Positions 53,333 through 62,145 of a stretch of DNA of 64,000 nt are shown piece after piece. Origin of the DNA: Bradyrhizobium sp. dw_411 (GTDB lineage: Bacteria > Pseudomonadota > Alphaproteobacteria > Rhizobiales > Xanthobacteraceae). Position 1 is the first letter of the stretch, and each line of letters begins with the position of its first letter. The DNA is taken from positions 434,001-498,000 of the forward strand of contig NZ_JAAVUY010000002.1 in the NCBI RefSeq assembly GCF_018449695.1, read 5' to 3'. A program made the translations under genes and the position numbers. The notes under the pieces were generated by a model. The model was not told where the DNA came from. It saw only the letters and a list, made by a program, of their open reading frames with translations, and did no database searches.

Positions 53333-53405
53333 GCCCGCGCAAGCGGCTAGCTCTCGGCACACTCCATCTCGCACTTGCGTTGTATCCCCGCGACGCCGTG
53401 TTTGA

Positions 53406-53435
53406 TTGACATTCAAACGACCCCGATGGGATGAT
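53406..53435 (+). promoter_or_regulatory. Promoter of TRAP binding protein 1 (duplicated motif)
   Basis: TTGACA (53406–53411), 18 nt, GATGAT (53430–53435). The whole stretch GATTGACA…ACCCCGATGGGATGAT recurs upstream of the second binding protein at 54543–54572. The shared CCCCGATGGGATGAT may also be a regulator site. Confidence 0.5.
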
Positions 53436-53474
53436 CTGAAAAAAGATCAAATAAATCATCCAGGGGGAAGCGAA

Positions 53475-54479
53475 ATGGGACATCCGCGAAGGAGGACCGT
53501 TGCGGCGATCGCCGCGGCGTCGATGTGGCTCACCGTCGGCGCCGTCGGTGCGCAGGAAGTGAAACATTATCGCTTCGCCTACGATCAGCCGAAGACGACC
53601 GGTTATGGAATCGTCGGCGATATCTTCAATGACAAGCTCAAGGCGTTGAGTAAAGGTACCATGGTGATCGACCAGTATCCGGGCGCGCAGCTCGGGCAGG
53701 AACCGCAGGTCCTGCAACTGGTGAAATCGGGCGACGTCGAGTTCTGCATTTCATCCTCGGCGAATGCCGCGACGCTGTCGCCGCAGGCCGGCGTGATGTC
53801 GATGCATTTCCTGTTTCGTTCCGAAGCGCATCTTGTCAAGGCGCTTGCGGACCCCGAGGTCTCCCGGGCCGTCAAGGGGATGATCGCCGATACCGTGCAG
53901 GGCGCCCGCGTCATCGCGCTGTCCACGCTCGGCCTGCGCAACATGTATTCCAAGCGCGAGATCCGCAAAATCGAGGACATGAAGGGCCTCAAGGTGCGGG
54001 TGCAGGCGACGCCGACCGAGGACACCATGTTTCCGGCCTACGGCTCCCAGATCGTGCATATGCCGTTCGGCAGCGTCTATACGTCGCTGCAGACCGGCGT
54101 GGTCGATGTCGCCGAGAACGGCGTCAACGTCTATCTCGCCAACAAGCATTATGAAGTCGCGCCGGTACTTTCGATCACCGAACACGAGGCCAATAACAGC
54201 CTGATCTGGATCAGCGACAAATTGTGGAACAGCCTCACGCCAGAACAGCAAGGCTGGGTGCAGGCCGCCGCCGACGAGGTCAACAGGAACGAGCCGGCCA
54301 AAGCGGTCGAACTCGAGCATCAATCGCAGGACAAGCTCAAATCGATCGGGGTCAAGGTTGTCACGGATGTCGACAAGTCAGGCTTTACCGCGATCGCCGA
54401 CCCCTATCTGGACAAACTCTCCAAAGACCTCGGCCCGCATGCCGAAAAGATCAAGAACCTGATCCGGGCGATCAACTAG
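53475..54479 (+). CDS. TRAP transporter solute-binding protein DctP, copy 1
   Basis: 334 residues from ATG 53475. Signal peptide at about 1–26 (HPRRRTVAAIAAASMWLTVGAVGAQ). Mature DctP fold: VKHYRFAYDQPKTTGYGIVGDIF, the conserved ligand-binding Arg region LKVRVQATPTEDTMFPAYGSQIVHMPFGSVYTSLQTGVVDVAENGVNVY (about 174–222) and the C-terminal helix LDKLSKDLGPHAEKIKNLIRAIN. Captures a carboxylate in the periplasm for the DctQM permease encoded downstream. More than half identical by eye to the next gene, so a tandem duplicate. Ligand plausibly a sugar acid. Confidence 0.92.
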   Translation: MGHPRRRTVAAIAAASMWLTVGAVGAQEVKHYRFAYDQPKTTGYGIVGDIFNDKLKALSKGTMVIDQYPGAQLGQEPQVLQLVKSGDVEFCISSSANAATLSPQAGVMSMHFLFRSEAHLVKALADPEVSRAVKGMIADTVQGARVIALSTLGLRNMYSKREIRKIEDMKGLKVRVQATPTEDTMFPAYGSQIVHMPFGSVYTSLQTGVVDVAENGVNVYLANKHYEVAPVLSITEHEANNSLIWISDKLWNSLTPEQQGWVQAAADEVNRNEPAKAVELEHQSQDKLKSIGVKVVTDVDKSGFTAIADPYLDKLSKDLGPHAEKIKNLIRAIN

Positions 54480-54500
54480 GACGGTTCGATCGGCCAAGGC

Positions 54501-54527
54501 TGCGGTTCTGAGTAAATCAGAACCGCA
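54501..54527 (+). other. Intercistronic hairpin between the two TRAP binding-protein genes
   Basis: TGCGGTTCTGA-GTAAA-TCAGAACCGCA: perfect 11-bp stem, 22 nt after the first gene's stop and before the second promoter. No T-run follows, so more likely an mRNA 3'-end stabiliser or weak terminator. Confidence 0.6.
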
Positions 54528-54542
54528 TAGCACGATGGCTGA

Positions 54543-54572
54543 TTGACAATCTTGCAACCCCGATGGGATGAT
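54543..54572 (+). promoter_or_regulatory. Promoter of TRAP binding protein 2 (duplicated motif)
   Basis: TTGACA (54543–54548), 18 nt, GATGAT (54567–54572), with the same ACCCCGATGGGATGAT block as the promoter at 53406–53435. The spacing to the ribosome-binding site (AGGGGGAAAC) is also similar. Confidence 0.5.
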
Positions 54573-54599
54573 CCGGCAAAATCATAACAGGGGGAAACG

Positions 54600-55601
54600 G
54601 TGAATTATCCGGCAAGAATTATCGGCGGACTCTGTGCGGTTGCGGCCGTCACGTTCGCAGCCAGCGCAGGCGCCCAAGAAACAAAACATTATCGCTTCGC
54701 CCACGACCAGCAACTCAATTCCGGCTACAGCATTGCCTACGACATCTTTTCCGCGAAGCTCAAGGAATTGAGCAAGGGCGCGATGCTGGTCGACCAATTT
54801 CCCGGCGCGCAGCTCGGGCAGGAGTCGCAGATCCTGCAACTGGTGCGGTCAGGCGATATCGATTTCGCGATCGTCTCATCGGCCAATACCTCGACGATCT
54901 CGCCGCAGGCCGGCGTCATGTCGCTGCATTATCTGTTTCGGTCCGACGAACATGACATCAAGGCGCTCGGCGACCAGAAGGTGTTCGAAGCGGTCCGGGA
55001 CATGATCGACGAAACCGTTCAGGGCATTCATGTGATCGGGCTCGGCACCCAGGGCTTCCGGCACATGTATGGCAAGAAGGAAGTGCACAAGGTCGAGGAT
55101 CTCAAGGGCTACAAGGTTCGCGTCCAGGCTACCGCGACCGAAGACACGATGTTCGCTGCCTATGGCGCTCAAACCGTGCATATGCCTTTCGGCAGCGTCT
55201 ATACCTCGCTGCAGACCGGCGTGATGGATTTTGGTGAGAACGCGGTCAACGTCTACCTCATCAACAAGCACTACGAAGTCGCGCCCGTGCTGTCGATGAC
55301 CGAGCATGAAGCCAACAACGCGATTTTGTGGATCAGCGACAAGCTCTGGCAAAGCCTCAGCGCCGACCAGAAGCAGTGGGTTCAGACGGCGGCGCAGGAT
55401 GTCAGCACGCAGGAGCCCAAGCGCGCCTTCGATCTGGAGCGTGCGGCAGCCACCAAGCTTGAGAAAATGGGCGTCAAGATCGTGCCCGATGTCGACAAGT
55501 CTGGTTTCCAGAAGATCGCCGATCCCTATCTCGACAAGCTCGCCAAGGAACTCGGCCCGCATGCGGACAAGATCAAGACCCTGATCCGGGCGATTAACTG
55601 A
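54600..55601 (+). CDS. TRAP transporter solute-binding protein DctP, copy 2
   Basis: 333 residues from GTG 54600, 8 nt after GGGGG. Signal peptide at about 1–25 (YPARIIGGLCAVAAVTFAASAGAQ). Mature protein parallels copy 1 throughout (TKHYRFAHDQQLNSGYSIAYDIF; YKVRVQATATEDTMFAAYGAQTVHMPFGSVYTSLQTGVMDFGENAVNVY). Differences lie in the ligand side (SSANTSTISPQ; DVAENG to DFGENA), so the two may bind related but different acids. Same DctQM permease follows. Confidence 0.92.
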   Translation: MNYPARIIGGLCAVAAVTFAASAGAQETKHYRFAHDQQLNSGYSIAYDIFSAKLKELSKGAMLVDQFPGAQLGQESQILQLVRSGDIDFAIVSSANTSTISPQAGVMSLHYLFRSDEHDIKALGDQKVFEAVRDMIDETVQGIHVIGLGTQGFRHMYGKKEVHKVEDLKGYKVRVQATATEDTMFAAYGAQTVHMPFGSVYTSLQTGVMDFGENAVNVYLINKHYEVAPVLSMTEHEANNAILWISDKLWQSLSADQKQWVQTAAQDVSTQEPKRAFDLERAAATKLEKMGVKIVPDVDKSGFQKIADPYLDKLAKELGPHADKIKTLIRAIN

Positions 55602-55617
55602 GGTAGGCAGCCCACGT

Positions 55618-55735
55618 GTCATCCCGGCGAAAGCCGGGACCCATACGCCGCGGCTTCTCAATGGGGCAATCAGGCCGCGGTCTTCTGCAAACGTAAGCAC
55701 CGGGGATTATGGGTCCCGGCTTTCGCCGGGACGAC
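55618..55735. repeat. Family F composite repeat
   Basis: Left end GTCATCCCGGCGAAAGCCGG + GACCCATA, right end TATGGGTC + CCGGCTTTCGCCGGGACGAC. Same architecture as family E: two inverted hairpins with CCCATA / TATGGG on the inner side. It lies between binding protein 2 and dctQ. Confidence 0.75.
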
Positions 55736-55764
55736 GAGAGTTTGGGACGACGGGGAATTAAACG

Positions 55765-56349
55765 ATGACCATCGCCGACAAACTGGTGCTGCAACGGCAG
55801 CATCACCTGAAATGGCGGTCGTTCGACAGGCTCGAACTGGTCCTGATGATCATCTGCGGGCTGTTGTGCTTCGGATTTTCGCTGTCGGTGATGTTCGATA
55901 TCATCACGCGCACGCTCGGTCATCCCTGGCTGTGGCTGCAGGAAGTCACCTCCACGCTGTTTATCTATGCGATCTTCATCGGAACTGCGGTGGCCACCCG
56001 CCGTAACGATCACCTGTATCTGACCGCGATCTCCGAGGCGCTGCATGGCACGCCGCGGCTGATCGTCGAGATTATCATCCGCTTTGTGGTGCTCGGCGTG
56101 GCGTTCTGCCTGATCTGGTTTGGCTACATCAATTATCTCAGGGGCTTTGGCAGTTTTCGGCTGCCCTCGGGCACGCCGATCGCCTCGCTCTATGCTGTGA
56201 TTCCGCTGGCCGGAGTGCTGATCGCGCTGTTCACGGTGGAGCAACTGGTCAACGGCATCCGCAATGGCTTCGATCATCCCGAGCCGCCGGAGGAGGATCT
56301 TCCGATTCCGCCGGTCGATACCAGCCTCCAGACGAGGGCGCGGCCGTGA
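55765..56349 (+). CDS. dctQ: TRAP transporter small permease DctQ
   Basis: 194 residues, ATG 55765. Four membrane helices (about 23–45 LVLMIICGLLCFGFSLSVMFDI, 58–78, 98–120, 135–158) with the DctQ-type sequence LWLQEVTSTLFIYAIFIGTAVATRRNDHLYLTAI. A membrane chaperone-like partner that assembles with DctM. Its stop overlaps the dctM GTG start (GTGA), so they are coupled. Confidence 0.92.
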   Translation: MTIADKLVLQRQHHLKWRSFDRLELVLMIICGLLCFGFSLSVMFDIITRTLGHPWLWLQEVTSTLFIYAIFIGTAVATRRNDHLYLTAISEALHGTPRLIVEIIIRFVVLGVAFCLIWFGYINYLRGFGSFRLPSGTPIASLYAVIPLAGVLIALFTVEQLVNGIRNGFDHPEPPEEDLPIPPVDTSLQTRARP

Positions 56350-57686
56350 GCGCACCCATTGTTCTGGCGCTGATGTCGTTCTGCTTCCTGTTCTTCGGCT
56401 ATCTCGGCGTGCCCGTACCGTTTTCGCTGATGGCCGGCGTATTCGTCGGTGCGCTTTTGACCGACGTGTCGCTGGCGGCCATCATCCAGAAGATCTTTGA
56501 CGGCGTGGATTCCGAAGCATTGCTGGCAATACCTTTCTTCTTGCTGGTTGGCGAACTCATGAGTTCGGCGAATGTCGTGGTGCGAATAGCCAATCTGTCG
56601 CTGTCGCTGGTCGGGCATATCAGGGGCGGGCTGTCGCAGGTCGTCGTCGTCTTCAGCATGTTCTTCTCGGAGATGTCGGGATCGACCACCGCCGATGTCG
56701 CGGTCATGAGCCGCGCGCTGGGCGGACCGATGAAGCGGGAAGGCTACAGCCCCGCCTTTATCGCGGCGATCATCGCATCTGCCTCCACCATCGCCGCTCT
56801 GGTGCCGCCGAGCATCACCGCGGTGGTCTATGGCGCCGTTGGCAACGTCTCGATTGCAGGACTGTTCATGGCCGGCGTGGTGCCGGGGCTGATGATCGGC
56901 TTCGGCCTGATGATCTATTGCTATTTCTTCGGGCCCTCCGGGATGCGCAAGCCGCGCGCGCCGTTCCGCCAGATCGCGTTCGCGACCGCGGATGCCGCAC
57001 TGCCGCTGATGATCCCCGTGATTCTGCTCGGCGGCATTCTCACTGGCTGGTTTACGCCGACCGAAGCCGGCGTGGTTGCGGTGGTCTGGATCATCGCGAT
57101 CGTGATCCCCGCGCTCAATCGCGGGCACCTTAGGAAAATCCCCTACGACTTCTGCTTGGCCGGGCTGATCTTCTCACTGCCGCTGATCACCATCGGCGCC
57201 GCCAACGCGTTTGGCTGGATGCTGGCCTATCTGCGCGGCGCCATCGTGATCGCCGACTGGATCACTTCGATCGCCGGCAATGATCCGCAATATATGATGC
57301 TGCTGCTGGTGCTGCTGTTCACTGTCGTGGGCGATTTCATCGAGCCGGTACCGACCATCATCATCTTCATGCCGCTGGTGAATGCGCTGACGCAAGCCGG
57401 CGACATCAATGGCGTCCATATGGGCGTAGTGCTGATCGCCACGCTGGCGTTCGGCCTGATCACGCCGCCGTATGGTTTGGTGCTGCTGATGGCCTCGAAA
57501 TTCGTCGGCGTCAGTTTCGGTAAAGCGCTAAGGGCGGCATTGCCGATCTATGTGGTGTTCCTGGCCACCATCACGTTTACGATCTATTTTCCGAAGGTGG
57601 TGCTGTGGCTGCCGAAGCACATCATTCCGGAATCGGTGGGGTGCTTCAAATCGCCGGCCGGGACCGGGTATATTTGCCCGAATTGA
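56346..57686 (+). CDS. dctM: TRAP transporter large permease DctM
   Basis: 446 residues from GTG 56346. About 12 membrane helices carrying the Na+-driven translocation pathway. Typical DctM sequences: AIPFFLLVGELMSSANVVVRIANLS, FSEMSGSTTADVAVMSRALGGPMKREGYSPAFIAAIIASASTIAALVPPS and WFTPTEAGVVAVVW. The C-terminal tail CFKSPAGTGYICPN is longer than usual. Serves both upstream binding proteins. Function is uptake of a carboxylate, plausibly a hexuronate or aldonate given udh, lactonase and dehydratase beside it. Confidence 0.93.
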   Translation: MSAPIVLALMSFCFLFFGYLGVPVPFSLMAGVFVGALLTDVSLAAIIQKIFDGVDSEALLAIPFFLLVGELMSSANVVVRIANLSLSLVGHIRGGLSQVVVVFSMFFSEMSGSTTADVAVMSRALGGPMKREGYSPAFIAAIIASASTIAALVPPSITAVVYGAVGNVSIAGLFMAGVVPGLMIGFGLMIYCYFFGPSGMRKPRAPFRQIAFATADAALPLMIPVILLGGILTGWFTPTEAGVVAVVWIIAIVIPALNRGHLRKIPYDFCLAGLIFSLPLITIGAANAFGWMLAYLRGAIVIADWITSIAGNDPQYMMLLLVLLFTVVGDFIEPVPTIIIFMPLVNALTQAGDINGVHMGVVLIATLAFGLITPPYGLVLLMASKFVGVSFGKALRAALPIYVVFLATITFTIYFPKVVLWLPKHIIPESVGCFKSPAGTGYICPN

Positions 57687-57702
57687 TCTCATCATCACAA
57701 CA

Positions 57703-57730
57703 CGTCGTCCCGGCGAATGCCGGGACGACG
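57703..57730. repeat. Family F hairpin, single form
   Basis: CGTCGTCCCGGC-GAAT-GCCGGGACGACG: perfect 12-bp stem between the convergent dctM and enoyl-CoA hydratase stops, where it may end transcripts from both sides. Confidence 0.75.
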
Positions 57731-57747
57731 TGTGGAGAAATCCGGCC

Positions 57748-58551
57748 CTACTTCCCCTTGCTCGTGAATTTCTTCACCGCGACGCGAAACTCATCGGTGT
57801 GCATGGCGTCGATGATCTTCTCTTCTTCGGCATCGAGCTGCTGCCGGGTCGGGGTGACGGTGGCCTGGTAGACCAACGATTTGGTGCCGCCGATCGCACT
57901 TGGCGGATTTTGCGCCAGCCGTTCGGCGAATTGCCGCGTCGCGGCCTTGAGCTCTGCTGCCGGAACCACCTTGGCAACCAGGCCCCACTCCTGTGCCTGC
58001 TGTGCTGAGAAATTATCCTCGGCCAGAAATATCTGCAGCGCGCGGCGGGTTCCGACCGTGCCGACGATACCGACAGTGCTGCCGCCGTCAGGCGAGACGC
58101 CGATTTTCGCATAGGCGGGCGTGAAGCGGGCGTCTTCGGCCGCGATGCAGAGATCGGCGACAAAGGCGAGGCCCATGCCGGCGCCGGCAGCGGAACCGTG
58201 GACGCTGGACAGCACGATCTTCGGCATCCGCCTGATGGTTTCGATGAAGGCGTGATAATGCTTGAGCAGTTCGCCGACCACGGGCGCAATGGTGTCTGCC
58301 TCGGCCGCAGCCCCGATGGTCTGCAGATCGCCGCCGGCGCTGAACGCGCGTCCCACGCCTTCGATCACCAGCACGCGAATATCCTCATTGGCCTCGACCT
58401 CGGCGCCGAGTTGTTCCAGCTTCCTGGCGATTTCAAGATTGATCGAGTTGAAGGCGGCCGGCCGGTTGAGCGTGATGGTGGCGATCGGGCCTTCGATCCG
58501 AAGCAGCGCGGGATCGTCGGGCAGGGAGGTCGTGTGCGTGGGCGTGTCCAT
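57748..58551 (-). CDS. Enoyl-CoA hydratase/isomerase (crotonase) family protein
   Basis: 267 residues from ATG 58551; an ATG two codons earlier (58557) lies too close to GGGAG, which has good spacing to 58551. Crotonase fold: LNRPAAFNSINLEIARKLEQL near 33–53, oxyanion loop GRAFSAGGDLQTIGAAAE near 69–86 and SSVHGSAAGAGMGLAFVADLCIAAEDARFTPAYAKIGVSPDGGST near 114–158. Asp-Gly replaces the second catalytic Glu of hydratases, as in PaaG-type isomerases. Acts on a CoA thioester of unknown kind. Confidence 0.9.
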   Translation of the reverse strand: MDTPTHTTSLPDDPALLRIEGPIATITLNRPAAFNSINLEIARKLEQLGAEVEANEDIRVLVIEGVGRAFSAGGDLQTIGAAAEADTIAPVVGELLKHYHAFIETIRRMPKIVLSSVHGSAAGAGMGLAFVADLCIAAEDARFTPAYAKIGVSPDGGSTVGIVGTVGTRRALQIFLAEDNFSAQQAQEWGLVAKVVPAAELKAATRQFAERLAQNPPSAIGGTKSLVYQATVTPTRQQLDAEEEKIIDAMHTDEFRVAVKKFTSKGK

Positions 58552-58630
58552 GGCCATAGCTCCCAAGTTAATGGCTCCCAAGTTTAAGGAGATCGTTGGG
58601 CAGTTAAATAGCACAAGGCAAGAGGTGACA

Positions 58631-59905
58631 ATGGCAGGCGAAGTCTGCAAAATGCAAACAAATGGAGAAGCAAGCGTCTTGAGCATGGAGCAGGGAACTG
58701 TCCTTATCGTCGGCGCCGGCCATGCCGGCTTCCAGGTTGCCGTGTCGTTGCGCCAGCATGGCTATGCCGGCCGCATCGGCCTGATCAATGATGAAGCGCA
58801 TCTGCCCTATCAACGGCCGCCGCTGTCAAAGGCCTATCTGAAGGGCACCGGCGGTCCCGACAGCCTGATGTTCCGGCCGGATAAATTCTACCGCGACCAG
58901 AACGTCGAGTTGATCGGCGAACGCGCCGTCGCGATCGATCGCGCCGCACGCCGGCTGCTGTGTGCTTCCGGCGCATCGCTGGAATATGCGCATCTGGTGC
59001 TGGCCACCGGCGCGCGCAACCGGATGCTCGATATTCCGAACGCCAACCTGCCTGATGTGCGCTATCTGCGCACCCTCGACGAAAGCGACACGTTGCGGCA
59101 GCGCATGACTTCGGCAAAGCATGTCGTGGTGGTCGGCGCGGGCTTCATCGGCCTCGAATTCGCCGCCACGGCGCGGGCCAAAGGGCTTGAAGTGGATGTG
59201 ATCGAACTCGGCGCGCGCGTGATGGCGCGCGCGGTCACGGCTGAAATCTCGGAATTCTTTCAGGCGCGGCACACCGAGGCCGGCATTCGCCTTCATCTGG
59301 GGGTGCAGACCACCAGTATCGAGAGTGATGGCAAGGATGTCACCGGCGTCAGTCTCAGCGATGGCCGCCACGTGCCGGCCGATCTGGTCGTGGTCGGCGT
59401 CGGGGTGTTGCCCAATATCGAACTCGCGGCGGAAGCCGGCTTACCCGTTGCGGCCGGCATCATCGTCAATGAGCAATTGCTCACTGCAGATCCGAATATC
59501 TCTGCGATCGGCGATTGCGCGCTGTTCGAAAGCCCGCGCTTTGGCGGATCGCTGCGGCTAGAATCCGTGCAGAACGCCACCGATCAGGCGCGCTGCGTCG
59601 CGGCGCGCTTGACCGGCGACGCCAAAACCTATGACGGCCTGCCGTGGTTCTGGAGCGATCAGGGCGACGACAAGCTGCAGATCGCCGGCCTGACCACCGG
59701 ATATGACCGCGTCGTGGTGCGCGGCGACCGCGCGCAGCGATCATTCTCGGCGTTCTGCTACAAGGCCGGACAACTCGTCGGCATCGAGTCGATCAACCGT
59801 GCCGGGGATCACGTGTTCGGCCGAAAAATTCTCGGGCTGAACCGCTCGATTGAGCCGGAACAGGCGGCGGATTTGAGTTTCGATTTGAAGGCGGCGTTGG
59901 CGTAA
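58631..59905 (+). CDS. Ferredoxin reductase-like FAD/NAD(P)-binding oxidoreductase
   Basis: 424 residues from ATG 58631 (AGAGG upstream); MEQGTVLIV at 58685 would be a shorter start with poorer context. Resembles rhodocoxin/putidaredoxin reductases: FAD fold TVLIVGAGHAGFQVAVSLRQHGYAG (about 23–47), PYQRPPLSKAYLKG (about 60–73), NAD fold HVVVVGAGFIGLEFAATARAKGLEV (about 166–190), FAD segment TADPNISAIGDCALFES (about 284–300), and the C-terminal reductase domain. Passes electrons from NADH to a [2Fe-2S] ferredoxin for a P450 or dioxygenase. No ferredoxin or P450 gene is adjacent. Confidence 0.9.
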   Translation: MAGEVCKMQTNGEASVLSMEQGTVLIVGAGHAGFQVAVSLRQHGYAGRIGLINDEAHLPYQRPPLSKAYLKGTGGPDSLMFRPDKFYRDQNVELIGERAVAIDRAARRLLCASGASLEYAHLVLATGARNRMLDIPNANLPDVRYLRTLDESDTLRQRMTSAKHVVVVGAGFIGLEFAATARAKGLEVDVIELGARVMARAVTAEISEFFQARHTEAGIRLHLGVQTTSIESDGKDVTGVSLSDGRHVPADLVVVGVGVLPNIELAAEAGLPVAAGIIVNEQLLTADPNISAIGDCALFESPRFGGSLRLESVQNATDQARCVAARLTGDAKTYDGLPWFWSDQGDDKLQIAGLTTGYDRVVVRGDRAQRSFSAFCYKAGQLVGIESINRAGDHVFGRKILGLNRSIEPEQAADLSFDLKAALA

Positions 59906-59916
59906 AGCCCACCGTT

Positions 59917-60038
59917 GTCGTCCCGGCCTTGAGCCGGACCCATACGCCCCGCGGCCCCTCGTTCAAGAACGCTGTTGGACGACTTTCGCGCAACCCAGCG
60001 TCCTGTGGCTATGGGTCCCGGCTCAAGGCCGGGACGAC
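59917..60038. repeat. Family F composite repeat
   Basis: Left end GTCGTCCCGGCCTTGAGCCGG + ACCCATACG, right end CTATGGGTCCCGGCTCAAG + GCCGGGACGAC. Same design as 55618–55735 with a different stem loop. Confidence 0.75.
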
Positions 60039-60078
60039 GCGTGGGGGTGGTCGGGCGTCGGTATCGACGACGAGCAAC

Positions 60079-60990
60079 CTAATCCCAAAATTCCTTCTTG
60101 CGCCCGATCTGAAATTCCTGCTTGACGGTATCGATGTCGGCAAGCGTCGGTAATCCGGCCTCGTTGCCGAGGCGCTGGATCTTGTAGGTCGAGGCCGCGC
60201 GCGCGAATTCGAAATGATCGTGCCAGGCTTTGCCGGGATTGCTTAGGTAAGAATAGACATAGGCACCGTGGAATACGTCGCCGGCGCCGTTGGTGTCGAT
60301 CACGCGCTCGCGTGCGATCGGTAGCGCGGGCATGGTACGAACCGCGCCCGCTTCGTTGTACCAGAGCAGGCCTTTTTCGCCTTGCGTAACGCCGCCGACC
60401 TTGCACCCGCGGCTCTTGAGATAGTCGAGCATCTTTTCCGGCGTGAGGTCCATTTGTTCGCACAGCCGCTCGGCGACGATCGCGACGTCGATGAATTCCA
60501 GCAGCTCGTGGGTGTTGGTGCGAAGGCCGCCGCCGTCGAGCGAGGTCAGGATGCCGGCTTCGCGGCAGAGTTTCGCGTAATGGATCGCGGCATCCGGCTG
60601 GTGACCGTCGACATGCAGCGCACGGCAGCCGCCGAGGTTCAGCAGCGGGAAGGGATGGATATGCTCGTCGTCGCGGCAGCGCACGATGGCGCGCTTGCCG
60701 TCCTTCGGCATGATGAAGGACAGCGACGAGGCATTGACCTTGCGCGGATGGACCGAGATTCCGTATTTGGCGCACATGTCCTGAAACATCCGGCCGAGCC
60801 AGTCATTGGCGACCGTGGCGACAAGGTCCGGAACAATGCCGAGTTTGGCGCAGCAAAATGCCGCCGTGACGGCGTTGCCGCCGAACGATACCGCATAGTC
60901 CCTGGCGACATGCTTCTCGTCGCCGGTCGGCATGTGGTCGGTAATGAAGACAACGTCGATGTAGGTTTGTCCGATGAAAAGGGCCTGCAT
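60079..60990 (-). CDS. PfkB-family carbohydrate kinase
   Basis: 303 residues, ATG 60990. Ribokinase fold: SFGGNAVTAAFCCAKLGIVPDLVATVANDWLGRMFQDMCAKYGI near 35–78 (motif 1) and DTNGAGDVFHGAYVYSYL near 240–257 (motif 2 with catalytic Asp). Phosphorylates a sugar or sugar acid with ATP. 2-keto-3-deoxy-gluconate kinase would suit the nearby sugar-acid genes, but ribokinase-like alternatives cannot be excluded. Convergent with the ferredoxin-reductase-like gene across a family F repeat. Confidence 0.88.
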   Translation of the reverse strand: MQALFIGQTYIDVVFITDHMPTGDEKHVARDYAVSFGGNAVTAAFCCAKLGIVPDLVATVANDWLGRMFQDMCAKYGISVHPRKVNASSLSFIMPKDGKRAIVRCRDDEHIHPFPLLNLGGCRALHVDGHQPDAAIHYAKLCREAGILTSLDGGGLRTNTHELLEFIDVAIVAERLCEQMDLTPEKMLDYLKSRGCKVGGVTQGEKGLLWYNEAGAVRTMPALPIARERVIDTNGAGDVFHGAYVYSYLSNPGKAWHDHFEFARAASTYKIQRLGNEAGLPTLADIDTVKQEFQIGRKKEFWD

Positions 60991-61241
60991 AATTTGTCCG
61001 TCATGCGCTGATGGTGGTCCCGGCGGCGCCCCACACTAGCACCGGTTGTCCCCGAAGCTTCGCTAAAATTATTCGCAAAGCTGCCTGCTTAATCGCTTGA
61101 GATGCCGCTGAGGCGGGACTAGGACCGTCCCGGGGCTCATCGCGCGTGCCGCGCCGGTCGAACGGCCTGCGGCCGGTGTGAGTTCCTGAGAGACCAAGGG
61201 GCGGGAACGATGACGGTTTATTTCAGTCCGGGGCTGTTGTC

Positions 61242-62093
61242 GTGATCACCGGGCTCGACCACGTCGTCGTTCTGGTTCGCGATATTGCGGCGGGTGCCAC
61301 GGCCTACGAGACGCTGCTGGCACGCGCGCCGGCCTGGCGAAGCTCCGGCGATGGCGCCGACCGTGTGCTGTTCACCCTCGATAACATGACCGTTGAACTG
61401 ATGGCGCCCAGCGGCGACGGCGCGGCCGCGAACCGGATTCGCGAAGTCATCGCCGAGCAGGGCGAGGGATTGGCCAGCATCGCTTTTCGTACCAACGATA
61501 TCGCGAAAATGCACCGCCGGCTCGACCGGCTGGCGCTGAAGCCTGAGCCGGTTACGCAAGCTGAAAGCCGCGATACGATATCGGGTGGAATGCTTTCGTG
61601 GCGACGAACCCGCGCGGCGACATCGGCCACGCGCGGGGTGCGGTTGTTTTTTCTGGAGCTGGCCGGAGAACGCCCGCTCTCGACGCCGTCAGCCGCCGCG
61701 CCGATCACCGCGCTGGATCATGTCGTGATCTCGACCGGTGACCCCGAGCGTGCTGCGGCGCTGTACGGTGCGCGGCTGGGGCTCGATATGGCGCTCGACC
61801 GGTCGCATTCCGATTGGGGTCAGTTGATGTTCTTTCGCTGCGGCGATCTCATCGTTGAAATCGTGCATCGGCCTGGCGATCAACCTGTAGACAAGACGCG
61901 CGATCGTCTCTGGGGATTGAGCTGGCGCATCGCCGATATCGACGCGACACGGGCGCGGCTGTTGTCCGCTGGCGTCGATGTGTCGGATGTGCGCGCCGGA
62001 CGCAAGCCGGGCACCCGCGTATTGACGGTGCGCAGCGGCACCTGCGGCATTCCGACGCTGCTGGTGGAACGCTCGGCGCGGCCGGCGAGCTGA
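61242..62093 (+). CDS. VOC (glyoxalase-like) family protein
   Basis: 283 residues from GTG 61242. Two related halves: ITGLDHVVVLVRDIAAGATAYETLLARAPAW (about 2–32) and ITALDHVVISTGDPERAAALYGARLGLDMAL (about 155–185), each a beta-alpha-beta-beta-beta VOC module, suggesting an intramolecular pair. Likely metal-dependent enzyme; the typical metal His/Glu residues appear as LDHVV and VEIVH. Substrate unknown. A short frame (ATG 61210, 11 codons) ends at TGA overlapping the GTG start, so translation may be coupled. Confidence 0.85.
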   Translation: MITGLDHVVVLVRDIAAGATAYETLLARAPAWRSSGDGADRVLFTLDNMTVELMAPSGDGAAANRIREVIAEQGEGLASIAFRTNDIAKMHRRLDRLALKPEPVTQAESRDTISGGMLSWRRTRAATSATRGVRLFFLELAGERPLSTPSAAAPITALDHVVISTGDPERAAALYGARLGLDMALDRSHSDWGQLMFFRCGDLIVEIVHRPGDQPVDKTRDRLWGLSWRIADIDATRARLLSAGVDVSDVRAGRKPGTRVLTVRSGTCGIPTLLVERSARPAS

Positions 62094-62145
62094 TGGTTCG
62101 AGACGCGCGGCGTTGCCGCGCTCCTCACCATGAGGGTTTGGAGGA

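Larger units (their letters stand above)
53169..53474. other. Intergenic region with facing family B repeats and TRAP promoter
   Basis: 306 bp. Two family B elements face each other (53226–53268, 53293–53332); a sigma-70-like promoter follows at 53406–53435, then the AGGGGGAAG ribosome-binding site of the first TRAP binding protein. Confidence 0.6.
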
